This document shows, in pieces, positions 1-9,611 of a stretch of DNA of 64,000 bases. Under the pieces are notes generated by a model, which saw only the letters and a program-made list of their open reading frames with translations, had not been told where the DNA came from and made no database searches. The DNA is from Sphingobacteriales bacterium (GTDB lineage: Bacteria; Bacteroidota; Bacteroidia; Chitinophagales; JADIYW01): positions 1,302,001-1,366,000 of the forward strand of contig CP064984.1 of NCBI GenBank assembly GCA_016699615.1, written 5' to 3'. The position numbers and the translations under genes were made by a program. Each line of letters begins with the position of its first letter. Within the stretch, counting starts at the first letter, position 1.

Positions 1-1
1 C

Positions 2-694
2 AATGATTATAATAGAATAGAAATTGGTCCAGGCATGGGTGCCTTGACAAATTTCTTACTTCTACAAAATAAAAAACTTAGCTGTATTGAAGTAGATAAA
101 AGATGTGTGGCTTTTTTAGAAGAAAAATATCAGAAGAAAATTGCTGAAAATCTTTTAGAAATTGTTGAAGCTGATTTTTTAAACATAAAACTAAATAGCT
201 TTTTGCAGCAACAAACATTAATTGTTGGAAATTTTCCATATAATATTTCATCACAAATTATATTTAGTGTATTAGATGCTTATCAAAAAGTGCCAGTAAT
301 GATTGGTATGTTTCAGAAAGAAATGGCTGCGCGTGTGGCTGCTGCACATGGTAGCAAAACATATGGTATTATTAGTATTCTTACACAGTTTTATTATGAT
401 GTTACTTTTTTGTTTGATGTGCCACCATCTAGTTTTGTGCCTGCACCAAAAGTTGATAGTGCTGTAATAAAATTAGTTAGAAAAGATAATATAGATGAAA
501 ACTTCAATTATAGTTTACTCAAACATATTGTAAAAATGAGTTTTAACCAACGCAGGAAAATGTTGCGTTCTTCTTTGAAAAGCATTGTTCCTGCTGATAT
601 TTTGAAAGATGAATTTTATAATCTAAGACCAGAACAATTGAGTGTTTTGGATTTTATAGAGCTTACTAAAAAGTTGGAAAAACTCAACCAATAA
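2..694 (+). CDS. rsmA: 16S rRNA (adenine1518/1519-N6) dimethyltransferase RsmA/KsgA, 5' truncated by window edge
   Basis: The enzyme puts two methyl groups on each of two adjacent adenines near the 3' end of 16S rRNA, using SAM, late in 30S assembly. The reading frame is already open at base 2, so the start lies outside the window. The SAM-binding motif I (IEIGPGMGALT) is at the visible N-terminus and motif IV (NFPYNIS), typical of RNA adenine dimethyltransferases, follows about 65 residues later. The C-terminal part with FNQRRKMLR matches the helical domain of the family and the protein ends at a TAA at 692-694. It converges with gldH, with no gap between the two stop codons. Confidence 0.95.
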   Translation, partial: NDYNRIEIGPGMGALTNFLLLQNKKLSCIEVDKRCVAFLEEKYQKKIAENLLEIVEADFLNIKLNSFLQQQTLIVGNFPYNISSQIIFSVLDAYQKVPVMIGMFQKEMAARVAAAHGSKTYGIISILTQFYYDVTFLFDVPPSSFVPAPKVDSAVIKLVRKDNIDENFNYSLLKHIVKMSFNQRRKMLRSSLKSIVPADILKDEFYNLRPEQLSVLDFIELTKKLEKLNQ

Positions 695-1150
695 CTATTC
701 TAAAACAACACCTACATCTTTTATTCCAAGCAATGGTTCTTGTCTCATTAGTTGAATTACTTTAATGGTGTACTTGCCTTTGTTTTTGAATTGTATGTTT
801 TTTTCTATCGGGAAAATTTGTGTACATAAGCTACCTGTACATTTTCCATATGGCTTTCCAAGCTTGTTGTACAATGGTATTTCTATGTTTTTTAAATCTG
901 GATTTTCTTTTGGTGTTTTTTGTATTATTCTTACCCAAAAATTATTAAACTCATAGTTTTTATTGTGCCTTACAGCTAGTTTTAATTGGTATTTTTTGTT
1001 TATGTCTTCAACATTTATTTCAAAGCTTAATGTGTCTTTTGCTTTCCATCCAGCTTCATTCACATTTTTGTACTGTGCATTTTTGTTGCTTAAGCTACAT
1101 TAAACAATAGCAAACAAAGCAATAAAATATAGAATTTGTAATTTTTTCAT
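695..1150 (-). pseudogene. gldH: gliding motility lipoprotein GldH, signal peptide interrupted by a stop codon
   Basis: GldH is an outer-membrane-associated lipoprotein needed for gliding in Flavobacteria and linked to the type IX secretion machinery. The mature part, open from about 1098, contains family landmarks: WKAKDTLSFEI near the start, the LAVRHNKNYEF strand, and the C-terminal IQLMRQEPLLGIKDVGV. Reading back in the same frame gives a good lipoprotein signal from an ATG at 1150 (MKKLQILYFIALFAIV), but codon 17, immediately before the would-be lipidated Cys (followed by SLSN), is TAA (1100-1102). A single C-to-A change from TCA would create it and would restore an IVSC lipobox. Without repair only an unanchored product from a GTG at 1063 could be made. 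Either a real null allele or a sequence error. Confidence 0.8.
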
Positions 1151-1167
1151 GGAACACAAATATACAA

Positions 1168-2616
1168 TTAGATTTTGGGTTTAACATTATTTCTATTGAT
1201 GAAAGAAATTAATGCCAAATTTACAAAGAAAAGAGAGCCAACTTTGTTTGCTTCCACCAAATCACTTAGTGTATTGTTTACTAAAAAAGTCATGATGCTC
1301 ATGGCAATTGCCATTACTAATATTTTGTTTTCTTTACTTTGTTGATGATGATATATTTTTTCAATATTTAATATTATATAATAAATAAATATTACAAATA
1401 AAATTAAGGCAAAAATACCTTGTTCTGTTAATAACAATAGAAAGTAATTATGTACTGTAGATTGTTCTTCATTGTCGCTAATGTATGTTTGATATGCAGC
1501 CACTGTGTATAGTTTGTAGTTGGCTGTAAAATTTCCTGCGCCTACACCATGCCACAACGTGTGTTTGGTCATTTTTATTGCTGCTAACCATCTATAAAAT
1601 CTTTCAACTGTGCTCATGTCTTCCATTTCGAAAGTTGAATTTAGGTGTGCGTTCAAATCATCATGATAAATTGTAGTATCGTAATTTGGTGCGTATTTTA
1701 AGTAGTTATAATTTGATAATATATATGTTGAGAATAATATAATTGCTAATGTTGTAATTATTAGTAAATATTTACTCCATCTCATTTTGATGATAAATAT
1801 ATAAATAGGCATTGCCAACAAAGCTAACCACGCACCACGTGTGTAAGTAAAATATATAGCTGCTAATGTTGTAAGTATACTTATATCTATGAATAATCTT
1901 TTTATTGATTGTTTTGATGTGTTTATCCTTAAATAAAATAAAAATGGCAAAAGCATAGTAATGAAAACGCCATAGTTGACATGGTTTCTATAAATTGGAA
2001 TAACTGCATTGTTTATAGTGTCAAAAGAAAAATTGTCTATTGCATGTAAGACTAATATTGTAATAATTGTAAAGAATGTTGGTATCCAAAGTGTCCAAAG
2101 TAGTTTTATTAATCTTTCTTTTTTTTGAATAAAAAATAGTGTAGCTAGATAAAATGACAATATGTATGCTGTTTTTACAATACAAATTTTGAGTGATACT
2201 ATAATGTTTGTAGAAAGTATTGTACTACAATATGTAATGCATAAATGCAATATTAAAAATAAACTGATGGTATTTTTTTGTAGTATTTCTTTGCTTTTTT
2301 TAGTGAACAAAATACCAAATAGTGTTGTGTACATTGCCGTCAAAAACATTAATGGTTCTGATGGAATATCGAAAACGCTTTTATTAAAATCGTATTCTAT
2401 TGTAAATGGCAACACAAATAATAGTAAAAAATATAGATGTGTTGGTTGATATATAAAATATATTCCAAATAAACATATTATTGGAATTATTGAAAAATAT
2501 ATACTATCAAAATATACTGATGAAATTAATATTATAATAAATAAAATAGAAAATATTATAAAACTTTTTTGTTTGTCAAAATAAAAATAGCTGTCTATTT
2601 TATTACTTGTTGGCAT
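1168..2616 (-). CDS. O-antigen ligase / polymerase family membrane protein
   Basis: A 482-residue integral membrane protein with about eleven hydrophobic segments. The Wzy_C (O-antigen ligase) region is visible in the second half: a large non-membrane loop with ERFYRWLAAIKMTKHTLWHG, then GVGAGNFTANYK and a following STVHNYFLLLLTEQG segment, the usual family signature. Members either polymerise O-antigen repeat units or transfer finished glycan to a lipid or protein acceptor on the outer face of the inner membrane; the sequence cannot say which. The start overlaps the end of the upstream Wzz-like gene by 14 bases, so the two are probably co-transcribed and translationally coupled. Confidence 0.85.
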   Translation of the reverse strand: MPTSNKIDSYFYFDKQKSFIIFSILFIIILISSVYFDSIYFSIIPIICLFGIYFIYQPTHLYFLLLFVLPFTIEYDFNKSVFDIPSEPLMFLTAMYTTLFGILFTKKSKEILQKNTISLFLILHLCITYCSTILSTNIIVSLKICIVKTAYILSFYLATLFFIQKKERLIKLLWTLWIPTFFTIITILVLHAIDNFSFDTINNAVIPIYRNHVNYGVFITMLLPFLFYLRINTSKQSIKRLFIDISILTTLAAIYFTYTRGAWLALLAMPIYIFIIKMRWSKYLLIITTLAIILFSTYILSNYNYLKYAPNYDTTIYHDDLNAHLNSTFEMEDMSTVERFYRWLAAIKMTKHTLWHGVGAGNFTANYKLYTVAAYQTYISDNEEQSTVHNYFLLLLTEQGIFALILFVIFIYYIILNIEKIYHHQQSKENKILVMAIAMSIMTFLVNNTLSDLVEANKVGSLFFVNLALISFINRNNVKPKI

Positions 2617-3400
2617 GTTTCACTTGTTCGTACACAATGGCAAATAACAAAGCTGTAGCAAATGTGATGATGCAAGAAAATAGCACAATTTGCCAACGCA
2701 CTGGTTTTGATTTTTTTGGAGAAACATATGCATCTTCAATGATATAAATTGTTTTAAAATCATTATTCACAGAAATACTATACTGATTTCTTAAATCTTT
2801 GAATTTCTCCATGTTTTCAATTGCAACTGTATTTGTGTTTGATACTTTGCTGTTTTCTGCAATTAGTTGTTCTATTTGTTCTAATACTTTTTGTTTGTTT
2901 TCGAGAATTATTTGCTGTACTTTTTTTTCTGATAAGTGAACAATATCTTTTGCAATATTTGCTGCCAATTGTGCATCTGTGTCTAAAACAGTAACTTCTA
3001 TTGCATCAGCATCATTTCTTTGAATAGTTATTAATGATGCATATTCTTTTTGTGTATAAAAATCTTCTAATGCTTTTGTTTTTTGTTTTATTTTATAATG
3101 TTTGTTTAATTTGTATTTTTCTATTATTTGTTGCGTGATTGATGATGATTTTGCTACAGCAATAAATCTGTCTGCATCATCTCTGCTGCCAAACATTGAT
3201 ATGTTTGCTGTATTCTCTTGGTTAAAAAGATTGGCTCTGTCTGTGCTTTGTGGATTTGTAACATATAGCTCTATCTTGGACTCAAAATATGGTGGCATAA
3301 TGGCTGGCATTGTAATAATGCTACTCAACACAATTGCTAATATTGATAAACCAAGTATGTACTTTTTCCATTTAAAAAACATTTGAAACAATTCTGCCAT
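2603..3400 (-). CDS. Wzz-type polysaccharide chain-length / export copolymerase-like protein
   Basis: The 265-residue protein has the two-helix topology of the Wzz/PCP family: a transmembrane segment at residues 14-33 (YILGLSILAIVLSSIITM), a periplasmic region with predicted coiled coil (VQQIILENKQKVLEQIEQLI), and a second segment near the C-terminus (WQIVLFSCIITFATALLFAI). There is no cytoplasmic kinase domain. Such proteins set polysaccharide chain length or form part of an export complex. Direct overlap with the O-antigen ligase/polymerase gene downstream supports a shared role. The assignment is by topology and context; percent identity could be low. Confidence 0.75.
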   Translation of the reverse strand: MAELFQMFFKWKKYILGLSILAIVLSSIITMPAIMPPYFESKIELYVTNPQSTDRANLFNQENTANISMFGSRDDADRFIAVAKSSSITQQIIEKYKLNKHYKIKQKTKALEDFYTQKEYASLITIQRNDADAIEVTVLDTDAQLAANIAKDIVHLSEKKVQQIILENKQKVLEQIEQLIAENSKVSNTNTVAIENMEKFKDLRNQYSISVNNDFKTIYIIEDAYVSPKKSKPVRWQIVLFSCIITFATALLFAIVYEQVKHANK

Positions 3401-3458
3401 AGGTATGCTAAGATAAACAAATATTAGTAATTATAAAGTCTATGAAATTTTGAGAAAA

Positions 3459-5195
3459 CTATCTATCGCTTTTAATTCTATTATTTATATTTTCTTTTGG
3501 TATGTTTTTTTTGTTTATATTATTTTGATTTATTTCTTCTTTTAGATTTTTATTTTCGCTTGTCGCTTTTTGTATTTGGTTAAAATTTGGTTTTATGGTT
3601 TCTTCTGCATCCCAATTTTCTTTTACAATAATTGGTGTGTGTTTGTATGTTTTTTCTGGCAATGATTTTGTAGAAAAATTTCCGCTATTCCAAATTTCAT
3701 TGTCATTATCATCTTTGATAAATTCTGCTTGATGGCTTCCTGCTTGTGTTAATCCAATGTTAATTTTAAACGAACGAGAATTGCGTAAATTTTGTTTTTC
3801 TAGTACATTGCCTTGATTATCTTTTAAAATGAAGATTAAATTGGTATAATTTGTGTCTAACTCAATGTTTATCAATAGCTTACCTCCTTTTTTGTTTTCT
3901 TCTACCAAAAACGAAATTTCTTGCATTTTGTTGTATTTTCCTGCTAAATCTTGCAAACTTGAATCTTGAAATATGATTTTGTAATTTTGTGCAGGTTTAA
4001 AACTACTTTTTATAATATATGTTTTTAAATCTTCTTTTCTCTCAATATTCATTTCAATTTTGTTTCCTGAAGAATCTATTAGTTGTATTTTGTTTGTATC
4101 AATATCTTGGATAGAATGAAAAATAGAAATAAGTTGTAAAGAATTGCTTTCTAATATTTTTAGATTTTTGGTTTTTGTTGTATCAAAAAATAATGCTAAA
4201 TCTTTTTTTGATGTAATTTTCGTTTCTATAGAGTCGATAATTTCATCATTATGCTTGATAAAAAATTGTTGCATTCCTGTGTCTTGTTGCAAATTTGTAA
4301 AATATAGTTGTAGTTTTTTATCTTCTGGAAATGCAATTGCGTTAATATTGTTTGGTGTTAGTATTTGAATTTGATCTTCTTTTGGTGAAAATGTTTTGTT
4401 CCACGTGATGTTATATTTTCCATTTTGTATGTTTTTGTCTTTTTCTACTATGCGCCAATTTTCTTCTTCTGGCAAGAAAAATGGGATATTGATGTTCTCT
4501 AAATTGCTATCTACAACAATTTTATTATCTAAAAATCCGATTTGTTCTGTTGGCAAATCGTAATAATAATTACTGTTTTTATCATCTAATGCATAGATTT
4601 TATATTGTCCTGCTTTTAGGTTTTTCAAAGAAAAACTACCGTCAGTATTTATTTTTGTGATGTAATATGGTCTTTTGTTTGTAAAAGCAGAATCGTTCAA
4701 ATCTTTGTATAATGTTACAAAAGCATTGGCTGGCAATTTATCTTCGTAGTTATGCAATTTTCCTTCAACAGAAATAGAATCTATATATGCGCCAGTAGAA
4801 AAAACGTAGGCATAATTATCTATTGGATTTCCTTCATTATTGTCTTTTAATTCATTACCAAAAAATATAGAATATGTTGTATTGCTATCTAGTTTTTCTT
4901 TGAATTGAATTTGTAATTCATTCTTTTTTGCTGTAATTTTTGGTTTTGGATCTACATCTGGTGTTATCAACACATTTTGTGGGTTTTGTAATGTTATCCA
5001 TTCATCAAATAGAATTGAAATATCTTTTGAGCTGAAATTGGTTGAATTGTTTGCTGGTAAAGATGCTTTTACTTTTGGTGGTGTTGTGTCTTTTTCTCCA
5101 CCTGTTGGCGAAGAAACTACAGCACAGCCATTGATAATTAAACAATGTAGTAATGCAATAATGTAATAATTTATCTTGCTTTTTAAATGGTACAT
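3459..5195 (-). CDS. Ig-like domain (SbsA-type) lipoprotein
   Basis: A 578-residue secreted lipoprotein. The N-terminus carries a hydrophobic signal ending in IINGC, a usable lipobox, followed by a linker and DTTPPKVKASLPAN, which opens an SbsA-like bacterial Ig domain (roughly residues 38-135) ending in a YAYVFSTGAYIDS stretch. The middle has a prealbumin-like module (GKLHNYEDKLPANAFVTLYK to LKAGQYKIYALDDKN) common in Bacteroidota surface proteins. The last 50 or so residues are low-complexity Asn/Lys/Glu and probably disordered. The protein is probably attached to the outer membrane; its role is unknown. It lies 23 bases downstream of mnmG on the same strand. Confidence 0.75.
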   Translation of the reverse strand: MYHLKSKINYYIIALLHCLIINGCAVVSSPTGGEKDTTPPKVKASLPANNSTNFSSKDISILFDEWITLQNPQNVLITPDVDPKPKITAKKNELQIQFKEKLDSNTTYSIFFGNELKDNNEGNPIDNYAYVFSTGAYIDSISVEGKLHNYEDKLPANAFVTLYKDLNDSAFTNKRPYYITKINTDGSFSLKNLKAGQYKIYALDDKNSNYYYDLPTEQIGFLDNKIVVDSNLENINIPFFLPEEENWRIVEKDKNIQNGKYNITWNKTFSPKEDQIQILTPNNINAIAFPEDKKLQLYFTNLQQDTGMQQFFIKHNDEIIDSIETKITSKKDLALFFDTTKTKNLKILESNSLQLISIFHSIQDIDTNKIQLIDSSGNKIEMNIERKEDLKTYIIKSSFKPAQNYKIIFQDSSLQDLAGKYNKMQEISFLVEENKKGGKLLINIELDTNYTNLIFILKDNQGNVLEKQNLRNSRSFKINIGLTQAGSHQAEFIKDDNDNEIWNSGNFSTKSLPEKTYKHTPIIVKENWDAEETIKPNFNQIQKATSENKNLKEEINQNNINKKNIPKENINNRIKSDR

Positions 5196-5218
5196 TATTT
5201 AATTTTTTCTTTTGTTGA

Positions 5219-7082
5219 TTATCTTCCTAAAAATACCATTAATACAGAAATATCTGCTGGCGAAACTCCAGAAATTCTACTTGCTTGCCCAATAGTTTCT
5301 GGCTTTATTTTGTTTAATTTTTGTCTGGCTTCTATAGATAAAGAAACTATTGTATTATAATCAAAATCTGGTTTTAATTTATAATGTTCTAATTTTTCCA
5401 CTTTTTTTACTTGCTCGTATTCTTTTTCTATATAACCTTCGTATTTTATATTGATTTCTGCTTGTTCCAAAAACTCATTTTCATACTTATCTAAATGTGC
5501 TTTTATTGTAGGTACATTTTCTAGTAATGGTATTAGATTAATTTGTGGTCGTGTAATTATCTTCTCCAATTTAGTTTTTTGGTATAATGCAGTTGTTCCT
5601 ACACTTTCAAAATAAGTATCTATATCATTTGGTTCTACGCTATAGTTTTTGGCAAAATCTGTTATTTCTTGTGTTGCTTTTATCTTTTCGTCTACTCTTT
5701 GTAGTCTTTCGTCTTCAGCAAAACCCAATTTATGTGATAATTCAGTCAATCTAATGTCTGCGTTATCTTGTCTGAGTAGTATTCTAAATTCTGCTCTTGA
5801 TGTAAACATTCTGTATGGTTCTTCAGTTCCTTTGTTCACCAAATCATCTATTAGAACACCAATATAAGCTTCAGATCGTTTTAATATTAATGGTTCATTT
5901 TCTTTAACTGCTAAATGAGCATTTATTCCAGCCATCATTCCTTGTGCTGCAGCTTCTTCGTAGCCTGTTGTGCCATTTATTTGTCCAGCAAAGAAAAGGT
6001 TTTTAATTAGTTTAGTTTCTAATGATGTTTTAAGCTGTGTTGGTGGAAAGTAATCATATTCGATAGCATATCCTGGTCTAAACATTTTGCATTGCTCAAA
6101 ACCTGGTATTTGTTGCAATGCTTTGTATTGTACTTCTTCTGGCAATGATGTAGAAAAACCATTTACATATATTTCCACAGTATTCCAACCTTCTGGTTCT
6201 ACAAATATTTGGTGTCTATCTTTATCTGCAAAACGATTGATTTTATCTTCAATAGATGGACAATATCTTGGTCCTAAACCTTGAATTCTACCTTGAAACA
6301 TCGGAGACTTATCAAAACCTTCTTTTAATAGTTCATGTACATTAGAATTGGTGTATGTTATCCAACAACAACGTTGTTCTTTTGGTTTTTCTATATTTTT
6401 GTATGAAAAGCCAACCACATGCTCATCTCCATTTTGGATATCCATTTTTGTATAGTCTAAGCTTCTGCCATCAATACGTGGTGGTGTTCCTGTTTTCATT
6501 CGTCCACTTTCAAAGCCCAGTTGTATTAATTGTTCTGTAATTCCAGTTGCTGCCTTCTCTCCTGCTCTTCCGCCGCCAATTTGTTTTTCTCCAATGTGAA
6601 TAATTCCATTTAAGAATGTACCATTGGTTAATACTACTGCTTTTGCTCTAATTTCTGTGCCTAAACCTGTTTTAATACCACAAACTGTATTGTTTTCCAC
6701 AATTAAACCATTCACCATATCTTGCCAGAAATCGATATTTGGTGTTTGTTCCAACATATCTCTCCACACTAAATGGAAATTCATTCTATCGTTTTGTGTA
6801 CGTGGGCTCCACATTGCTGGTCCTTTAGAAAGATTGAGCATTCTAAATTGTATCATAGTTTTATCTGATACTATTCCTGAATATCCGCCCATTGCATCAA
6901 TTTCTCTTAGAATTTGACCTTTTGCTACGCCACCCATTGCTGGATTGCAAGACATTTGTGCTATGGTTTGCATATTCATGGTAACTAACAATACTTTGCT
7001 ACCCATTTTATTAGCCGCACACTGTCGCTTCACAACCTGCGTGTCCTGCTCCTACTACTATTACATCATACGTTTGAAACAT
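5219..7082 (-). pseudogene. mnmG: tRNA uridine-5-carboxymethylaminomethyl(34) synthesis enzyme MnmG (GidA), frameshifted near the N-terminus
   Basis: MnmG with MnmE installs the carboxymethylaminomethyl group on the wobble uridine of several tRNAs, using FAD. The conserved body is complete: QMSCNPAMGGVAKGQ, RMKTGTPPRIDGRS, the GLGPRYCPSIEDK region, and the C-terminal RISGVSPADISVLMVFL. The true N-terminus is in another frame: an ATG at 7082 gives MFQTYDVIVVGAGHAGCEATVC, the FAD-binding motif, and the two frames join at about 7015-7018. Restoring two bases (GTGTGC-GCG-GCT) gives EATVCAANKMG, the right family length. As it stands only a product from a GTG at 7033, without the FAD motif, is open. 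The gene is important in most bacteria, so a sequencing or assembly error is likely. Confidence 0.9.
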
Positions 7083-7086
7083 ATTA

Positions 7087-7094
7087 CAAAGATA
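7087..7094 (-). promoter_or_regulatory. possible -7 box (TATCTTTG) for mnmG
   Basis: The complement reads TATCTTTG, matching the Bacteroidota -7 consensus TANNTTTG. It sits only four bases before the mnmG ATG at 7082, so a transcript from it would have almost no leader. No clear -33 TTTG is present at the expected 19-20 base distance, so the call is tentative. Confidence 0.35.
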
Positions 7095-7201
7095 GAATTT
7101 AATTATTAAAAGGATTTTGAATTTTTATATGTTTTGGCTTATCTTACTAATCAACGATTTTATTCACATGTTTATAAGTGTTGTGTTTATATTGTGTGTA
7201 T

Positions 7202-7217
7202 TGTTTCACGTGGAACT
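7202..7217 (+). promoter_or_regulatory. parS: parS-like ParB binding site, copy 1
   Basis: TGTTTCACGTGGAACT matches the 14-base parS core GTTNCACGTGNAAC at every defined position and differs only in the last base from the reverse complement of the best-known B. subtilis site. ParB/Spo0J dimers bind such sites and spread to form the chromosome segregation complex, usually close to the replication origin. An identical 16-mer lies 49 bases away. Both are in the non-coding gap upstream of mnmG, a gene often located near origins. Confidence 0.8.
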
Positions 7218-7250
7218 AATTTTGTTCTTTCTTTTAATTATAAATTATAT

Positions 7251-7266
7251 TGTTTCACGTGGAACT
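7251..7266 (+). promoter_or_regulatory. parS: parS-like ParB binding site, copy 2
   Basis: The same 16 bases as at 7202 are repeated here, in the same orientation, 49 bases centre to centre. This copy overlaps the stop codon (7265-7267) of the porP/sprF-like gene. Exact duplication of a parS core in a short AT-rich gap is very unlikely by chance. Confidence 0.8.
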
Positions 7267-8299
7267 AAAACTTAGGACAAAATAGTGGCATATTTACTTT
7301 TTGGTTTACTGGTTTTCCTGCGTAAATAATTGACACTTCTAATCCACCAACAGAATTTATTGCTTTATTAATGTCTTTAACCAAATTAGCGTCAGAAGAA
7401 ATTGAAGTAAGAAAGTTTTTATATTGTATGCCTAGGTTGGTTGTTAGTATTCCATTTCCATCATAAAAAAAACCAACAATACCAGATGTTGTAAATGCAT
7501 ATCTTTTTTCAGATAGATTGAATGCTAAATTTGTTCCTACATTCCAGTCTAAATATTTTTTTTGCATAGTAAAAAATGCATTTGGTAAAATCATCATAAT
7601 TTGTTTGATTTTGATTGACGCACCTGTGTGTATATTGTATCTTAGTTCTCTTTCATAAGATGAATTTAAAAATGTATATTTTGGCTGAAATGTATTGAAA
7701 AGTGAAATGCCTGCATAAATACCATATTTGTCCTTTTTGAATGATGATGACCATAATATTCCTAAATTTATTTCTGGTTTAATAAACTTATTTCTATCAA
7801 ATTGTTCTAAGCTTGGCTTGGACAAATCAAACTCATCGCCTGTAAATTGTGATGCAAAATATAAATTATTATAATCAATAGCACGTTGTAGAAAACCAAC
7901 TTGAAAACCTGCGCTTAAATAATGTTTTTTTCCATAACCCAAACCTTTGTGATACGCAACTGAAAGATTTAATTTATTCGTTCTTAAAACTGTTTGTCTA
8001 TCATTGCCAAATAAAATACCTACGCCTAATATATCTTGATTAAGTTTCTTTCTCAATAAACCAAAATCTGCAGATGCTGCAATTGTTGTATATGGTGATG
8101 GTGCTTGTACTGTAAAATATTGCATTCTATAATTTGCAATAAAACGATATTCACTATTTATTTTTCCTGTCAATGCTGGATTTAAATTGAGTGGAGAATT
8201 GAAAAATTGAGCGAATTTATAATCTTGTGCTTTTGTAATGTTTGAAAAAACAAGAAGAAAACAAATTAAGCAAGTCGATAATGTTTTTTTTCTATTCAT
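7265..8299 (-). CDS. PorP/SprF family type IX secretion system membrane protein
   Basis: A 344-residue outer-membrane beta-barrel-type protein. It starts with a signal peptide (cleavage after ITKA, before QDYKFAQFF) and then shows the family hallmark FFNSPLNLNPALTG, followed by YRMQYFTV and alternating beta strands to a C-terminal segment ending in KF. PorP/SprF proteins associate with type IX secretion and gliding components and with large secreted adhesins such as SprB. No PorK/L/M/N neighbours are present, so this is probably one of several paralogs. Upstream on the same strand is a deacetylase gene only four bases away, suggesting co-transcription. Confidence 0.9.
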   Translation of the reverse strand: MNRKKTLSTCLICFLLVFSNITKAQDYKFAQFFNSPLNLNPALTGKINSEYRFIANYRMQYFTVQAPSPYTTIAASADFGLLRKKLNQDILGVGILFGNDRQTVLRTNKLNLSVAYHKGLGYGKKHYLSAGFQVGFLQRAIDYNNLYFASQFTGDEFDLSKPSLEQFDRNKFIKPEINLGILWSSSFKKDKYGIYAGISLFNTFQPKYTFLNSSYERELRYNIHTGASIKIKQIMMILPNAFFTMQKKYLDWNVGTNLAFNLSEKRYAFTTSGIVGFFYDGNGILTTNLGIQYKNFLTSISSDANLVKDINKAINSVGGLEVSIIYAGKPVNQKVNMPLFCPKF

Positions 8300-8303
8300 T
8301 TGT

Positions 8304-9557
8304 TTAATATTCTTCTATTAAGTATAATAATTTTTTATAAACATATTGATTTTGCAACAAATCATTATGAAATAATGAAACAAAATTACCATTTATTTTT
8401 TGTATATCTTCCAATTGTTTTTCTACGATTTGTGTAATACTATTATCATCTATCTTTTGGTAATACTGATACGTGGCATCCATAAATGAAAATGGTTGTA
8501 TTAATAACGTTGTTTGTTCATTCTTCGTTAAATCAAAAAAATAAAATGCTTGTGTGGTGCCTGCTCTACAAGCTGAAATATTTGGATAACCTAATGAAAA
8601 ATCTTTTTTGATTTCTTGTTTATTTAAAACCTGGAAATAGTCTGGAATCTTTATTTTTAGAAAATGTTGCCTGTTTGTTTCAATCTTTTTGTCTAAAATA
8701 TATTCTAATTGCTTCTTTTCTGCAACAAAGTTTTCTTCTGAAAAAAAATATGAAGGATGAATGCCAATGGTTATTGAATTTTTGAATCTTTGAATAATTG
8801 CATGCAACATTTTATTCTTTGGACACACATTGCTGTTTTTCTCACCATCATCATTTAATAAGAAAAAGAAAAAAACTGGATTTTTTGTTTGTTCTATAAA
8901 AGCTGTGATTTCATCAAAAGTATCAAAAGCATCTTTGTGTTTTTGAAACAATACATTTCTAACTTCTTTTTTTAAAATATTTGGTGGATGCTTGAGCCAA
9001 TTTCTGCCTTTGTATTGAAATGCATGATCGATATCAAAAGTATATGTTTTACTGAAAGTATGTTTTTTAAAAGTTAGATTTGGATCTTGTGCTAAAATTT
9101 GTTCTTTAAAATATATCAACCAAATTTCTACAATTGGTCTAAAATTGAAAACTGGTTTTGAAAGAATTGAATTGGATGAAATGTATCTTCCATGTTCGTC
9201 ACTTTCGTTGGATAGATATTCTTCGTATCTGGTAATTAAATAAAAAATTGCTGAAAAAATATCAAACTTAATTGTTGTATTTTCATCTGTAGGAAATAAA
9301 ATTGGCATCTCTCCTTCTTTTGAAATAAATACTTTTTGTGGTACAATATTATCTTCAATAAGAATATTTTCTTGTGGAATATTAAAAGTGTTTTGGAAAA
9401 TGGTATTATTATAATTTATTTTAAAATCTTTGGATGCCAAAAATTCAATTTCGTTTGTAGTGATATGATAATCTAAATTAAAATATTGTTGAAACACAAA
9501 ATCAAATACATATTTTATTCTGTTAGTAACTTTTTTAGTGTAGATAACTATCATCAA
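8304..9557 (-). CDS. polysaccharide deacetylase family protein
   Basis: A 417-residue protein resembling the Bacteroidota NodB-like deacetylase group with a long N-terminal domain. Around residue 180 it has YTFDIDHAFQYKGR, the metal-binding TFDID motif of carbohydrate esterase family 4, followed by FFFLLNDDGEKN and TIGIHPSYFF, which fits the downstream His motif. These enzymes usually remove N- or O-acetyl groups from cell-surface glycans using a divalent metal. No signal peptide is visible, so the protein is probably cytoplasmic. The family placement is confident; the substrate is unknown. Confidence 0.75.
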   Translation of the reverse strand: MMIVIYTKKVTNRIKYVFDFVFQQYFNLDYHITTNEIEFLASKDFKINYNNTIFQNTFNIPQENILIEDNIVPQKVFISKEGEMPILFPTDENTTIKFDIFSAIFYLITRYEEYLSNESDEHGRYISSNSILSKPVFNFRPIVEIWLIYFKEQILAQDPNLTFKKHTFSKTYTFDIDHAFQYKGRNWLKHPPNILKKEVRNVLFQKHKDAFDTFDEITAFIEQTKNPVFFFFLLNDDGEKNSNVCPKNKMLHAIIQRFKNSITIGIHPSYFFSEENFVAEKKQLEYILDKKIETNRQHFLKIKIPDYFQVLNKQEIKKDFSLGYPNISACRAGTTQAFYFFDLTKNEQTTLLIQPFSFMDATYQYYQKIDDNSITQIVEKQLEDIQKINGNFVSLFHNDLLQNQYVYKKLLYLIEEY

Positions 9558-9611
9558 TCAAAAATAAGAAATATTGTAACTTAGCATATCATAATAATGA
9601 ACTAAAAAAAT

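Noticed and set aside
4397..4408. TGTTCCACGTGA inside the Ig-like lipoprotein gene, similar to a parS half
   Set aside because: Only the left side of the site matches; the right four bases do not, and the sequence is within coding DNA.
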